A stretch of DNA of 64,000 bases from assembly GCF_009834345.1 (NCBI RefSeq), contig NZ_CP035042.1, positions 1,426,001-1,490,000 of the forward strand, written 5' to 3'. The position numbers and the translations under genes were made by a program. The first letter of the stretch is position 1, and each line of letters opens with the position of its first letter. Source of the stretch: Billgrantia tianxiuensis. GTDB lineage: Bacteria > Pseudomonadota > Gammaproteobacteria > Pseudomonadales > Halomonadaceae. Shown here piece by piece: positions 1 through 9,580 of this stretch. A model generated the notes under the pieces. It searched no databases. It worked only from the letters and a program-made list of their open reading frames with translations, and was not told the DNA's origin.

Positions 1-106
1 CAGCCGCGAGCTGCTGCCCTTCGCCCTGGCCGTATTCGTGGTGGTGCTGGGCATCATCTTCTTCCCCGATATCGTGCTGTTCCTGCCCAACCTGCTGATG
101 GGCTGA
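1..106 (+). CDS. TRAP transporter large permease (DctM), C-terminal end only
   Basis: The window opens inside a gene whose last 34 codons read as a hydrophobic helix followed by a short polar tail ending in LPNLLMG. The complete DctM gene at 5561-6844 ends in nearly the same way (LPDLLMGAR), which supports a TRAP large permease. It would be the membrane channel subunit of a second TRAP carboxylate/sugar-acid importer, separate from the complete system downstream. It stops 26 bp before uxaC, so it is probably the upstream part of the same operon. Only the last helix is visible, so the family call rests on this ending and on context. Confidence 0.6.
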   Translation, partial: SRELLPFALAVFVVVLGIIFFPDIVLFLPNLLMG

Positions 107-132
107 GTGAACCGACAAAAATGGAGGGTTCA

Positions 133-1554
133 ATGGCCTTCTCCGACAAGATCACCTTCATGGGGCCTGACTTCCTGCTCGAGAACGAGCCGGCGCGCCG
201 GCTCTACCACGAGCATGCCGCGGCCATGCCGATCTGCGACTACCACTCGCACCTGAGCCCGCAGGAAATCGCCGGCAACGTCCAGTTCGACAACCTCACC
301 GAGCTGTGGCTGAAGGGCGATCACTACAAGTGGCGGGCGATGCGCATCGCCGGCATCGACGAGCGCCGCATCACTGGCGATGCGAGCGACCGCGAGCGCT
401 TCCAGGCCTGGGCCGAAACGGTGCCGCACTGCCTTGGCAACCCGCTCTACCACTGGACCCACCTGGAGCTGCGCCATCCGCTGGGCATCGAGAACACGCT
501 GCTCTCGCCGGCCACCGCCGAAGAGATCTGGATCACCGCACGCGAGCGGCTGGCCACGCCGCAGCTGAGCGCACAGGGCATTCTCAAGCGCTTCACCGTG
601 CGCACCGTGTGCACCACCGACGACCCGGTCGATTCGCTGGAGCTGCATCGCCGCCACGCCCAGAGCGGGGCGGCGCCCGCCATGCTGCCGACCTTCCGTG
701 CCGATGCCGTGCTCAAGATCGGTGAACCCGGCTTCGTCGACTATCTCGGCGAACTGGAGCGTGCTAGCGGGGTGGCCATCCGCGGCTACGACGATCTGCT
801 GGCGGCCCTGTACCAGCGTCTCGAGCACTTCGCCGTCCATGGCTGCTGCCTCTCCGACCACAGCCTGGAGAAGCCGGTGTTCGTCGCGCCGCCGAGCACG
901 GCCGAACTCGACCGGCTGATCGAGCGTCGCCGCCAGGGCAGAGCGCTCGGCAGCGACGAGAGCGCTTCCTTCACCACCGCGGTGCTGCTGTGGCTGGGGC
1001 GCGAGTACGCCCGCCGCGGCTGGGTGATGCAGCTGCACCTGGGCGCGCTGCGCAGCCTGAGCCAGCGTGGCCTGGCCGAGATCGGTGCCAACAGCGGTTT
1101 CGATGCGATAGGCGACGTGACCTACGCCGACCCGCTGGCGGCGATTCTCGATGCGCTGGACCGCGAGCGGGCGCTGCCTCGCACCGTGGTCTACAACCTC
1201 AACCCCCGCGACAACGAGATGCTGGCGAGCCTGGTCGGCTCGTTCGCCAGCGACGGCATCCCCGGAAAGCTGCAGTTCGGCGCCGCCTGGTGGTTCAACG
1301 ACCAGCGCGACGGCATCGAACGCCAGCTCGTCACGCAGATGAACTTCGGCCTGCTGCGCCACTTCGTCGGCATGCTCACCGATTCGCGCAGCCTGCTGTC
1401 GTTCTCCCGTCACGATTACTTCCGCCGCATCTTCTGCCAGATGCTCGGCGCGCAGATCCAGCGCGGCGAGCTGCCGGACGATCTCGACCGTATCGGCGAG
1501 CTGGTGCGGGCGGTGTGCTACGACAACGTGCAGCGCTATCTCTTCGAGCGATAG
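133..1554 (+). CDS. uxaC: Uronate (glucuronate/galacturonate) isomerase
   Basis: 473 aa, the usual UxaC length. UxaC belongs to the amidohydrolase superfamily and interconverts D-glucuronate and D-fructuronate (and D-galacturonate and D-tagaturonate) in the cytoplasm. The N-terminal motif DYHSHL (residues about 36-41) is the expected metal-binding HxH strand, and the family sequence continues to the end. An ATG at 121 is in frame, but the GGAGG at 122-126 makes a good ribosome site for the ATG at 133, so that start was chosen. manD follows after 34 bp. UxaC feeds fructuronate to the UxuB-type reductase at 6841, giving a complete path to mannonate and then 2-keto-3-deoxygluconate. Confidence 0.95.
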   Translation: MAFSDKITFMGPDFLLENEPARRLYHEHAAAMPICDYHSHLSPQEIAGNVQFDNLTELWLKGDHYKWRAMRIAGIDERRITGDASDRERFQAWAETVPHCLGNPLYHWTHLELRHPLGIENTLLSPATAEEIWITARERLATPQLSAQGILKRFTVRTVCTTDDPVDSLELHRRHAQSGAAPAMLPTFRADAVLKIGEPGFVDYLGELERASGVAIRGYDDLLAALYQRLEHFAVHGCCLSDHSLEKPVFVAPPSTAELDRLIERRRQGRALGSDESASFTTAVLLWLGREYARRGWVMQLHLGALRSLSQRGLAEIGANSGFDAIGDVTYADPLAAILDALDRERALPRTVVYNLNPRDNEMLASLVGSFASDGIPGKLQFGAAWWFNDQRDGIERQLVTQMNFGLLRHFVGMLTDSRSLLSFSRHDYFRRIFCQMLGAQIQRGELPDDLDRIGELVRAVCYDNVQRYLFER

Positions 1555-1588
1555 GAACTCTTTTCCATATCACAGCGACGGAACACTC

Positions 1589-2800
1589 ATGAAAATTAGC
1601 GACGCCTATGTGATCGTCACCTCGCCGGGGCGCAACTTCGTCACCCTCAAGATCGTCACCGAGTCGGGCACCTACGGCATCGGCGACGCTACCCTCAACG
1701 GCCGCGAGATGGCGGTGGTGGCCTATCTCGAGGAGCATGTGATTCCTGCCCTGATCGGGCGGGATGCCAGCCGCATCGAGGATATCTGGCACTACCTCTA
1801 TCGCGGGGCCTACTGGCGCCGGGGGCCGGTGACCATGGCGGCGGTGTCGGCGGTAGACCTGGCGCTGTGGGACATCAAGGCCAAGGCGGCGGGCATGCCG
1901 CTCTACCAACTGCTCGGCGGCAAGAGCCGCGAACGGGTGATGACCTACGCCCACTGCACCGGGCGCGACATCGAAGGCTGCCTGGCCGAGGTGGAGAAGC
2001 ACGTAAGGCTCGGCTATCGCGCCGTGCGGGTGCAGGCCGGCGTGCCCGGCATTCCCACCATCTACGGCGTCGCCAAGCGCGAGGGCGAGCGCTACGAGCC
2101 GGCGGACGCCGAGCTGCCCGCCGAGCACGTGTGGAGCACCGAGAAGTACCTCAACCACGTACCCAAGCTGTTCGCCGCGGTGCGCGAGCGCTTCGGCGAA
2201 GAGCTGCACGTGCTGCACGACGTGCATCATCGGCTCACGCCCATCGAGGCGGCGCGCCTGGGCAAGGCGGTGGAGCCCTACCACCTGTTCTGGCTCGAGG
2301 ACTGCGTGCCGGCCGAGAACCAGGAGAGCTTCCGCCTGATTCGCCAGCACACCACCACACCGCTGGCGGTGGGGGAGGTGTTCAACTCGATCCACGACTA
2401 CCGCGAGCTGATCGAGAACCAGTGGATCGACTATATCCGTACACCGCTCTCCCACGGCGGCGGCATCACCCATATGCGGCGGATTGCCGACCTGGCCGGG
2501 CTCTACCACGTGCGCACCGGTTTCCATGGGCCGACCGACCTGTCGCCGGTGTGCCTGGGCGCGGCGATCCACTTCGACACCTGGGTGCCCAACTTCGGCA
2601 TCCAGGAGCACATGCCCCACACGCCGGAGACCGACACCGTCTTCCCCCACGACTATCGCTTCGAGGATGGCCACTTCCTGGTCGGCGAAGCGCCGGGGCA
2701 CGGCGTCGATATCGACGAGACCTTGGCCAAGCAATATCCCTACAAGCGCGCCAGCCTGCCGGTCAACCGGCTGGAAGACGGCACCCTGTGGCACTGGTGA
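1589..2800 (+). CDS. manD: D-mannonate/D-gluconate dehydratase, enolase superfamily (ManD/RspA)
   Basis: 403 aa, full ManD length. The family dehydrates D-mannonate (some members D-gluconate) to 2-keto-3-deoxygluconate using Mg2+. Visible residues fit: Arg147 and Tyr159 of the base dyad, metal ligands Asp211, Glu237 and Glu263, His213 next to the first ligand, and Glu340 late in the barrel. The gene lies between uxaC and the Zn dehydrogenase. A second, unrelated mannonate dehydratase (uxuA) is at 8333 in the same cluster. Members found beside uxuA are often low-efficiency enzymes, so its true substrate or role is open. RspA is the older name for the same family. Confidence 0.9.
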   Translation: MKISDAYVIVTSPGRNFVTLKIVTESGTYGIGDATLNGREMAVVAYLEEHVIPALIGRDASRIEDIWHYLYRGAYWRRGPVTMAAVSAVDLALWDIKAKAAGMPLYQLLGGKSRERVMTYAHCTGRDIEGCLAEVEKHVRLGYRAVRVQAGVPGIPTIYGVAKREGERYEPADAELPAEHVWSTEKYLNHVPKLFAAVRERFGEELHVLHDVHHRLTPIEAARLGKAVEPYHLFWLEDCVPAENQESFRLIRQHTTTPLAVGEVFNSIHDYRELIENQWIDYIRTPLSHGGGITHMRRIADLAGLYHVRTGFHGPTDLSPVCLGAAIHFDTWVPNFGIQEHMPHTPETDTVFPHDYRFEDGHFLVGEAPGHGVDIDETLAKQYPYKRASLPVNRLEDGTLWHW

Positions 2801-2813
2801 GGAGAGCACACCG

Positions 2814-3845
2814 ATGAAAGCCTTTCAGGTCAACGCACCGCTGGACTATGCCATCGCCGAAGTCGAGGCGCCCCGTGCCGCTTCCGGCGAGGTGCTGGTG
2901 AAGGTGGCCTTCGCCGGAATCTGCGGTTCCGACATGCACATCATCCACGGCGACAACGCCTTCGTGCGCTTTCCGCGCATTACCGGGCATGAGTTCGCTG
3001 GCACGGTCGAGGCGGTGGGCGAGGGCGTCGAGAACGTCGACATCGGCGCCCGGGTGTGCATCGACCCGGTGGTCAGCTGCGGGCGGTGCTACCCGTGCCG
3101 CATCGGCCGCCCCAACGTGTGCAGCGCGCTGCAGGTGATCGGCGTGCACCGCGACGGCGGCTTCGAGGAGTGGGTCAACGTGCCGGCGGCCAACGTCCAC
3201 TTGCTGCCCGAGGGCCTGGGGCTGGAAGCCGGCGCGCTGGTGGAACCCTATTCCATTGCGGCCAACGTGCTGGAGCGGATGCAGCCGCTGCGCGGCGACC
3301 GCCTGTTGATCTATGGCGCCGGGGTAATCGGGCTGACCATCCTGCAGATGGCTCGCGCCCTGGGTATCGAGGACATTACCGTCATCGACCTGATCGAGGA
3401 GCGCCTGGCCACGGCCCGTGAACTTGGTGCCACGCGCACCTGGCACGGCAAGGAGGATGTCGAGGCCGCGGCGCGCGAGCTGACCGGCGGCGAGGGCATT
3501 CCACTGATCGCCGATGCCGCCTGCGTGCCGGCGCTGCTGCCGCAGATGCTGCGCATCGCCTCGCCAGCGGGACGCATCGGCCTGCTCGGCTTCAACCCTA
3601 CCCCCAGCGACCTGGTGCAACTGGAGGTGATCAAGAAGGAGCTGACCCTGGTCGGCTCGCGGCTCAACAACCGCAAGTTTCCGGAGGTGCTCGAACGCAT
3701 GGCCGCGGGGCGTCTCGATCCGCTGGCGCTGGTCAGCCATCGCCTGGCCTTCGACGACATGCCCGGTGCCATCGACATGCTCGATCACCATCCCGAAAGG
3801 GCTCGCAAGGTGCTGATCGGCATCGGTGCCGACACCGGCGCCTGA
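2814..3845 (+). CDS. Zinc-dependent alcohol dehydrogenase, candidate L-gulonate 5-dehydrogenase (RspB-like)
   Basis: 343 aa medium-chain dehydrogenase. Catalytic zinc ligands are Cys37, His59 and Glu60. Structural zinc cysteines are 89, 92, 95 and 103, and an NAD-binding GAGVIG follows near residue 170. The open frame extends upstream into manD, but the ATG at 2814, 13 bp after the manD stop and behind GGAGAG, is the sensible start. RspA/RspB pairing is common. In Chromohalobacter and some E. coli, genes of this type beside manD have been linked to oxidation of L-gulonate to D-fructuronate, which would feed the UxuB/UxuA steps here. The substrate assignment is inferred from context; the dehydrogenase family call is firm. 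Confidence 0.8.
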   Translation: MKAFQVNAPLDYAIAEVEAPRAASGEVLVKVAFAGICGSDMHIIHGDNAFVRFPRITGHEFAGTVEAVGEGVENVDIGARVCIDPVVSCGRCYPCRIGRPNVCSALQVIGVHRDGGFEEWVNVPAANVHLLPEGLGLEAGALVEPYSIAANVLERMQPLRGDRLLIYGAGVIGLTILQMARALGIEDITVIDLIEERLATARELGATRTWHGKEDVEAAARELTGGEGIPLIADAACVPALLPQMLRIASPAGRIGLLGFNPTPSDLVQLEVIKKELTLVGSRLNNRKFPEVLERMAAGRLDPLALVSHRLAFDDMPGAIDMLDHHPERARKVLIGIGADTGA

Positions 3846-3926
3846 GCCAGCCGACGCGACAGCGGCATCGCCATGCCGCGATGCACATAACAGTAACAAC
3901 AGACAGTACAAAGAAGGAGCTACGCC

Positions 3927-4895
3927 ATGTTCAAACGACTCGTCACCGGCGCCGTCCTCGGGGCGGCCCTCATCGGCGGCCAATCCGCTCTGGCTGCCGA
4001 CGTCACGCTGAAATTCGGTCACCTGGCCAATGAGCAGAATATCTGGCATCAGGCCGCCGTGCGCTTCAAGGAACTGGTCGAGGAGAATTCCGACGGCCGC
4101 ATCGAGGTGCAGCTCTATCCCAACGAGCAGCTCGGCAACGAGATGGACGTGATCAACAGCATCCAGCTCGGTACCGCCGACATGACCATCACCGGGGAGA
4201 GCCTGCAGAACTGGGCGCCCAAGGCAGCAATGATGGCGGTGCCCTACGCCTTCCGCGACTCGGAGCACCTGCGTCAGGCGGTGGAAAGCGAGATCGGCGA
4301 GCAGATCGAAGCGCAGATCACCGAGCGTGCCAACCTGGTGCCGCTGGCCTGGTTCGAGCGCGGTCCACGCGAACTGACCTCCAACCGGCCGATTCGTCAC
4401 CCCGACGACCTCGACGGCCTTCGCTTGCGCGTGCCCAACGTGCCGCTGTTCGTCGATACCTGGGAGGCGCTGGGCGCGAGGCCCACGCCGATGGCCTTCA
4501 GCGAGGTGTTCACCGCCCTGCAGCAGAACACCATCCAGGCTCAGGAGAACCCGCTCAGCCTGATCGAGAGCGCGAGCTTCAACGAGGTGCAGGACTACGT
4601 GAACCTGACCGGCCACGTGCGTAGCTGGATCTACGTGGTGATCGGCCGCAATCGGCTCGAGAGCATGCCCGAGGAGCTGCAGCAGATCGTGCGCGAGGCG
4701 GCCCAGGAAATGCAGGTCTACCAGGCCGAGCTGTTCGAGGAGGACCAGCAGCGCCTGGAGCAGGCCCTGCAGGAGCGCGGCATGGAGTTCGTCGAGGTCG
4801 ATACCGAGGCCTTCGCCGAGAAGGCGCGGCCGGCGGTGGAAGCAGCCCTCGACGACGAGCAGCGTGCGTTGTTCGACGCCATCCAGAACCTGTGA
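3927..4895 (+). CDS. dctP: TRAP transporter periplasmic substrate-binding protein (DctP)
   Basis: 322 aa. A signal peptide covers residues 1-23 (cleavage after SALA), followed by the typical DctP start VTLKFGHLANEQ. The RLRVPNVPLF segment near residue 170 holds the conserved arginine that binds the substrate carboxylate. Start is supported by AAGGAG seven bases upstream. It is the first gene of a dctPQM set inside the uronate cluster, so a hexuronate or hexonate ligand (glucuronate, mannonate or gulonate) is likely but not proven. Two GC-rich hairpins lie between it and the small permease gene, a usual arrangement for making more binding protein than channel. Confidence 0.92.
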   Translation: MFKRLVTGAVLGAALIGGQSALAADVTLKFGHLANEQNIWHQAAVRFKELVEENSDGRIEVQLYPNEQLGNEMDVINSIQLGTADMTITGESLQNWAPKAAMMAVPYAFRDSEHLRQAVESEIGEQIEAQITERANLVPLAWFERGPRELTSNRPIRHPDDLDGLRLRVPNVPLFVDTWEALGARPTPMAFSEVFTALQQNTIQAQENPLSLIESASFNEVQDYVNLTGHVRSWIYVVIGRNRLESMPEELQQIVREAAQEMQVYQAELFEEDQQRLEQALQERGMEFVEVDTEAFAEKARPAVEAALDDEQRALFDAIQNL

Positions 4896-4902
4896 ACAGA
4901 CC

Positions 4903-4946
4903 GGGCGGGCCCGTGCCCGCCCATTCCTCATGGGTCCGGCGGACCC
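4903..4946 (+). promoter_or_regulatory. Two consecutive stem-loops between dctP and dctQ
   Basis: First stem GGGCGGGC / GCCCGCCC (4903-4910 with 4915-4922, 4-nt loop); second stem GGGTCC / GGACCC (4932-4937 with 4941-4946, 3-nt loop). No T-run follows either. They sit just after the dctP stop and probably protect the dctP message 3' end or reduce read-through to the membrane subunits. Confidence 0.55.
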
Positions 4947-4961
4947 TAGCGAGAAACGCTT

Positions 4962-5570
4962 ATGGATATTTCCCCACAGCGTAGCGAAGACGTGCCCGAT
5001 GGCGAGCAGGTGATGGCCAGTCTCGACGCGCTATCCGCGGTGCCCAGGCTACAGGGTCCGCTGGGCCGCGTGATTGGCTGGGTGGACAGGCTGTTCGTAC
5101 TGCTCGCCAACCTGGCCCTGGTCGGGATCGCCGTGACCGTGCTGTTGCAGATCTCGGGGCGGCTGTTCCTGCCATTCACCCTGTCCTGGACCGAGGAGCT
5201 GTCGCGCTATCTGTTCATCTACATGGTGGCGCTGGCGGCCGGGGTGGCGATACGCCGGCATCGGCACGTCAACGTCGAGCTCTTTCATCACCGGCTCGGG
5301 CTGCGTACGCGCGCCGCCTACCAGGCGCTGATCTGCCTGCTGGTCGGCGGCTTCGCCCTGATGGCGCTGCCCGCCGCCTGGCAGTTCGCCCAGAACGGCG
5401 CCTGGCAGACCTCGCCCACCCTGAGGGTGCCCATGCTCTATATCTTTTTCTCCACCGTGCTGTTGTTCGGCCTGGTGCTGTTCTACAGCGCCGTCGGCCT
5501 CGTCGAAGGCCTTGCTGCGGCATGGCGTCCGCCCGTCGACGGCGACCGCGAGGAGGCATCATGGAAGTGA
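4962..5570 (+). CDS. dctQ: TRAP transporter small permease (DctQ)
   Basis: 202 aa with four predicted membrane helices, beginning around residues 40, 75, 115 and 155, after a polar N-terminal extension of about 35 residues. The sequence SWTEELSRYLFIYMVALAAG (near residue 75) is the characteristic DctQ second-helix motif. It forms the membrane complex with DctM, whose gene overlaps its last ten bases. The ribosome site before the ATG is weak (GAGAA), which fits the reduced expression expected for the membrane subunit compared with dctP. Confidence 0.9.
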   Translation: MDISPQRSEDVPDGEQVMASLDALSAVPRLQGPLGRVIGWVDRLFVLLANLALVGIAVTVLLQISGRLFLPFTLSWTEELSRYLFIYMVALAAGVAIRRHRHVNVELFHHRLGLRTRAAYQALICLLVGGFALMALPAAWQFAQNGAWQTSPTLRVPMLYIFFSTVLLFGLVLFYSAVGLVEGLAAAWRPPVDGDREEASWK

Positions 5571-6844
5571 TGGTGCTGTTCGGCGTGTTCCTGCTGCTGC
5601 TGGTGCTGGGCCTACCCATCGCCTTTGCCTTGGGCATCTCGTCGCTCGCCTACCTGCTGCTGGAAGGCATCTCGCTGACCATCGTGCCGCAGCGCATGTA
5701 TTCGGGTATCGATACCTTCGTGCTGCTTTGCATTCCCGGCTTCGTGCTGGCCGGTAACCTGATGAACGTGGGTAACATCACCGAGCATATCGTGCGCTTC
5801 TCCAACGCCGTGGTCGGTCATATCCGCGGTGGCCTGGGCCTGGCCAACGTGGGCGGCTCCATGATCTTCGGCGGCATTTCGGGAACCGCGGTGGCCGATG
5901 CCGCCAGCATCGGCTCGGTAATGATCCCCGGCATGGCGCGCTCCGGTTACGACAAGCCGTTCGCCGCCGCCGTCACCGCTGCCTCGTCGACCATTGGCCC
6001 GATCATCCCGCCCAGCGTGCCGATGATCATCGTCGGTTCGCTGGCGGGCGTTTCGGTAGGGCGCATGTTCCTGGCCGGGGCCGTGCCCGGCCTATTGCTG
6101 GGCGTGGCGATGATGATTACCGTCTACCTGCTGGCGGTGAAGCGCGGCTATCCCAAGGAGCGCCGCGCCACTCTGCGCGAGCTGCTGCGCGAGGGGCGCA
6201 CGGCGTTCTGGGCGCTGCTGATGACCGCAATCATTCTCTACGGCATCATCGGCGGCTTCTTCACGCCCACTGAGGCCTCCATCGTCGCCAGCCTCTATGC
6301 GCTGGTGGTGGGCATGTACGTCTACAAGGGGCTGACCTGGCGCAAGCTGCCGGCGATTCTCACCGACACCGTACTGACCTCATCGGCGTTGCTGCTGCTG
6401 GTGGGCCTGGCCAACCTGTTCGGCTGGATCCTCACCAGCCAGCAGATTCCCCAGACGATCGCCGCCCTGATCATGGCGGTCAGCGACAATCCGATCATTG
6501 TGATCCTGATCCTCAACCTGATCCTGCTGTTCGTCGGCGCCTTCATGGAGACCATCGCCGCGCTGATCATCCTATTCCCGGCGCTGCTCGGTGTGGCCAC
6601 CGGGGTGGGCATGGACCCGGTGCACTTCGCGGTGATGGCGGTGCTCAACCTGATGATCGGCCTGACCACGCCGCCTGTGGGGGTGTGCCTGTTCGTGGTC
6701 TCGGGCATCGGCAAGCTGCAGATGCTCACCGTGGCCCGTGCCATCCTGCCGTTCCTGGCCTGTAACCTCGTGGTACTGCTATTGGTGGCCTACGTGCCGG
6801 CCATCTCGCTGTGGCTTCCCGACCTGCTGATGGGGGCAAGATGA
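5561..6844 (+). CDS. dctM: TRAP transporter large permease (DctM)
   Basis: 427 aa, strongly hydrophobic, about 12 helices. Family signatures include GLGLANVGGSMIFGGISGTAVADAAS near residue 95 (quoted in part: GGISGTAVADAAS), the TIGPIIPPSVPMI segment, and GLTTPPVGVCLFV near the C-terminus. It is the Na+-driven channel subunit of the TRAP system. The frame stays open upstream, but the ATG at 5561 follows GAGGAGG and overlaps the dctQ stop, so it was chosen. The final bases ATGA overlap the start of the UxuB-type gene, so translation is coupled and transport and catabolism are made together. Confidence 0.93.
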   Translation: MEVMVLFGVFLLLLVLGLPIAFALGISSLAYLLLEGISLTIVPQRMYSGIDTFVLLCIPGFVLAGNLMNVGNITEHIVRFSNAVVGHIRGGLGLANVGGSMIFGGISGTAVADAASIGSVMIPGMARSGYDKPFAAAVTAASSTIGPIIPPSVPMIIVGSLAGVSVGRMFLAGAVPGLLLGVAMMITVYLLAVKRGYPKERRATLRELLREGRTAFWALLMTAIILYGIIGGFFTPTEASIVASLYALVVGMYVYKGLTWRKLPAILTDTVLTSSALLLLVGLANLFGWILTSQQIPQTIAALIMAVSDNPIIVILILNLILLFVGAFMETIAALIILFPALLGVATGVGMDPVHFAVMAVLNLMIGLTTPPVGVCLFVVSGIGKLQMLTVARAILPFLACNLVVLLLVAYVPAISLWLPDLLMGAR

Positions 6845-8316
6845 ACGACGTGACTCGCCTACCCGCCGCCGAACCGACCGGCCGCATCGGCATCGTCCAC
6901 CTGGGATTGGGCGCTTTCCACCGCGCCCACCAGGCCGTCTACCTGGAGCGCTATCGGCAGCGCAGCGGCGACGGCACCTGGGGCGTGAGCAGCGCCAACC
7001 TGCGCGGCGGCGTGGCGCTGGTGGATGCCCTGCGCGACGCCGACTATCACTACCATGTCGCCGAATACGCCGACCGCGACCATGTCACCCTGCGCGAGAT
7101 CGGGGTGATCGAGGAGGCCCTGTTCACTGGCCGGGACCCTTCGGGCCAGTGGGGGCGCGATCTCGAGGCGCTGCTCACGCGCGTGGCTTCGCCCGAGACG
7201 CGTATCGTCACCCTGACGGTGACCGAGAAAGGCTACTTCCTGAGCCCCGCCGAGGTCAGCCTGCTGCGTGACGATCCGCTGATCGCCCATGACATCGCCT
7301 ACCCGCAGGCACCGCGCAGCGCACCGGGCATTCTGGTGGAGGCCCTGGCCCGGCGGCGCAGTGCGGGAGTCCCGCCGTTCACTGTATTGTGCTGCGACAA
7401 CATGCCGAACAACGGCCAGCGCACCCGGGCGGCGGTGGTGCAGCTTGCCGCCTGTCGCGACGGCGAGCTTGCCGCCTGGATCGAGCGCGAGGTGGCGTTC
7501 CCGTGCAGCATGGTCGATCGCATCGTGCCGGCCATGACCAAGGCCGACTTCGCCCGCCTGGCCGAGCTGGGCGTCGACGATCCCAACGCCGTGGTGGGCG
7601 AGGCGTTCTCGCAATGGGTGGTGGAGGACGATTTCCCCCTCGGCCGACCGGCCTGGGAGGCCGAGGGGGTGGAGATGGTCGCCGACGTGGCGCCGTTCGA
7701 GACCATGAAGCTGCGTATGCTCAACGGCAGCCATTCGCTGCTGGCTTACCTGGGCGCGCTGGACGATATCGAGACCGTCTTCGATGCGGTGAGTCGCGAC
7801 GACCTGGTGGCGCTGCTGCATCGCTACATGCTGCGTGAGGCGGCGCCGACCCTGGCGATGCCAGCCGGTACCGATCTCGAAGGCTATGCCGAACAGCTGC
7901 TCTATCGCTTCGCCAACGACAGCCTGCGCCATCGCCTGCAGCAGATCGCCATGGATGGCTCGCAGAAGCTGCCCCAGCGCTGGCTGCATGGCGCCCTGGC
8001 GCGGCTCGAAGCGGGAGGCGAGGTACCGTGCATCGCACTAGGTTTTGCGGCGTGGATTCGCTACACCGCCGGACGCGACCTGCATGGCAATGTCCATGCC
8101 ATTGACGATCCCCTGGCGGACACGTTCGCCTTGCTGCACGAAGCTCATGGCGAGGATCATCAGAGTCTGGTGCTGGCCTTCCTCGAACTCGATGCCGTGG
8201 TACCCCCGGCGTTGGCCAAGCACGCCGGCTTCGCGGCGGAGGTGGTGTCGGCCTACCGCTGCCTGACGACGCATGGCCTCGACGCCGCGCTTGCGCGGCT
8301 CGACGTTCCCACCTGA
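6841..8316 (+). CDS. uxuB: Mannitol dehydrogenase family, D-fructuronate (or tagaturonate) reductase
   Basis: 491 aa, normal length for the polyol-specific long-chain dehydrogenase family. A Rossmann start [20 protein letters not shown] lies near residues 16-35, and the catalytic segment KLRMLNGSH begins at Lys290, as in UxuB and mannitol dehydrogenase. The ATG at 6841 overlaps the dctM stop by four bases. The predicted reaction is NADH-dependent reduction of D-fructuronate from UxaC to D-mannonate, which uxuA or manD then dehydrates. Mannitol or tagaturonate cannot be excluded by sequence alone, but the neighbours uxaC and uxuA argue for fructuronate. Confidence 0.88.
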   Translation: MNDVTRLPAAEPTGRIGIVHLGLGAFHRAHQAVYLERYRQRSGDGTWGVSSANLRGGVALVDALRDADYHYHVAEYADRDHVTLREIGVIEEALFTGRDPSGQWGRDLEALLTRVASPETRIVTLTVTEKGYFLSPAEVSLLRDDPLIAHDIAYPQAPRSAPGILVEALARRRSAGVPPFTVLCCDNMPNNGQRTRAAVVQLAACRDGELAAWIEREVAFPCSMVDRIVPAMTKADFARLAELGVDDPNAVVGEAFSQWVVEDDFPLGRPAWEAEGVEMVADVAPFETMKLRMLNGSHSLLAYLGALDDIETVFDAVSRDDLVALLHRYMLREAAPTLAMPAGTDLEGYAEQLLYRFANDSLRHRLQQIAMDGSQKLPQRWLHGALARLEAGGEVPCIALGFAAWIRYTAGRDLHGNVHAIDDPLADTFALLHEAHGEDHQSLVLAFLELDAVVPPALAKHAGFAAEVVSAYRCLTTHGLDAALARLDVPT

Positions 8317-8332
8317 TATCGCGAGGACTTTC

Positions 8333-9511
8333 ATGGAACATACCTGGCGCTGGTTCGGCCCCAGCGATCCGATCACCCTCGACGAGATTCGCCAGACCGG
8401 TGCCACCGGCATCGTCACGGCGCTTCACGAGATACCCAACGGCACGGCCTGGCCGGTGGAAGCCATTGCCGAGCGCAAGGCGACGATCGAGGCCGCGGGG
8501 CTCTCGTGGTCGGTGGTCGAGAGCGTGCCGGTGCACGAGGCGATCAAGCAGGGCACGCCCGAGCGCGAACGCTACATCGCGGCCTACCAGGAGACCCTGC
8601 GCCACTTGGGCGACTGCGGCATCGACACCGTCTGCTACAACTTCATGCCGGTGCTCGACTGGACCCGCACCGATCTCGCCTGGCGCCTGCCGGACGGCGG
8701 CCTGGCGCTGCGCTTCGACCAGGCCGCGCTGGCTGCCTTCGACCTCTTCCTGCTTGGGCGGCGAGGCGCCAAGGCGGAATACAGTGAGGCCGAACAAGCT
8801 GAGGCCAGGCGCTACCTGGAGGGGCTGGACGAGGTGTCGCGCCAGCGGCTGGTCAACAATGTCATTGCCGGCCTGCCCGGGGCCGAGGAACACTACACCC
8901 TGGCGCGGTTCCGCGAGGTGCTGGCCGAATACGACGGCATTGATGCCGAGCGCCTGCGTGAAAATCTCGGCCATTTCCTGCGTGCCATCGTGCCGGTCGC
9001 CGAGGAAGCCGGCATACGGCTCGCCATTCATCCGGACGACCCGCCGCGTCCGCTGTTCGGCCTGCCGCGGGTGGTGTCCACGCCTGAGGATGCCCAGTGG
9101 CTGCTCGATGCGGCGCCGAGCGAGGCCAACGGCCTGACGCTGTGCACCGGCTCCTATGGGGTGCGCGAGGACATCGACCTGGCCGCCATGGCGCGCCGCT
9201 TCGGTCCACGCATCTACTTCGCCCACCTGCGCTCGACCCGGCGCGAGGCCGCCGATCCGCGCACCTTCCACGAGGCGCATCACCTTGGCGGCGACGTCGA
9301 CATGGTGGCAGTGATCGCCGCCCTGGTGGAGGAGGAGCGGCGCCGCGAGCGAGAAGGTGGGCCGCGCCTGCCGCTGCGGCCGGATCATGGACACCATATT
9401 CTTGACGACCAGCGCCGCGACACACGTCCCGGCTATCCGCTCTACGGACGCATGAAGGGGCTCGCCGAGCTGCGCGGCGTGGAGCTGGCGGTAAGGCGGT
9501 TGACGAGCTGA
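8333..9511 (+). CDS. uxuA: Mannonate dehydratase, TIM-barrel type
   Basis: 392 aa, matching E. coli UxuA in length. Recognisable segments are the N-terminal [38 protein letters not shown] near residue 225, and [11 protein letters not shown] near the C-terminus. These supply His, Cys and Asp metal ligands for the Fe2+/Mn2+ enzyme that converts D-mannonate to 2-keto-3-deoxygluconate. The start at 8333 follows GAGGAC, 16 bp after the uxuB stop. It ends just before a hairpin terminator. It is functionally redundant on paper with manD at 1589 but not homologous to it. Confidence 0.94.
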   Translation: MEHTWRWFGPSDPITLDEIRQTGATGIVTALHEIPNGTAWPVEAIAERKATIEAAGLSWSVVESVPVHEAIKQGTPERERYIAAYQETLRHLGDCGIDTVCYNFMPVLDWTRTDLAWRLPDGGLALRFDQAALAAFDLFLLGRRGAKAEYSEAEQAEARRYLEGLDEVSRQRLVNNVIAGLPGAEEHYTLARFREVLAEYDGIDAERLRENLGHFLRAIVPVAEEAGIRLAIHPDDPPRPLFGLPRVVSTPEDAQWLLDAAPSEANGLTLCTGSYGVREDIDLAAMARRFGPRIYFAHLRSTRREAADPRTFHEAHHLGGDVDMVAVIAALVEEERRREREGGPRLPLRPDHGHHILDDQRRDTRPGYPLYGRMKGLAELRGVELAVRRLTS

Positions 9512-9528
9512 AGCCTACCGGGTGAAAC

Positions 9529-9565
9529 GACAAGGCCCACCGAGCAGCAGCCGGTGGGCCTTGTC
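9529..9565. terminator. Bidirectional hairpin terminator between uxuA and the SSS symporter gene
   Basis: A perfect 13-bp stem GACAAGGCCCACC / GGTGGGCCTTGTC with an 11-nt loop lies between two convergent genes, 17 bp after uxuA and 16 bp before the end of the opposing gene. No long T-run follows on either side, but position and strength support a shared terminator. Confidence 0.75.
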
Positions 9566-9580
9566 ATATGGAGGAGCGTT

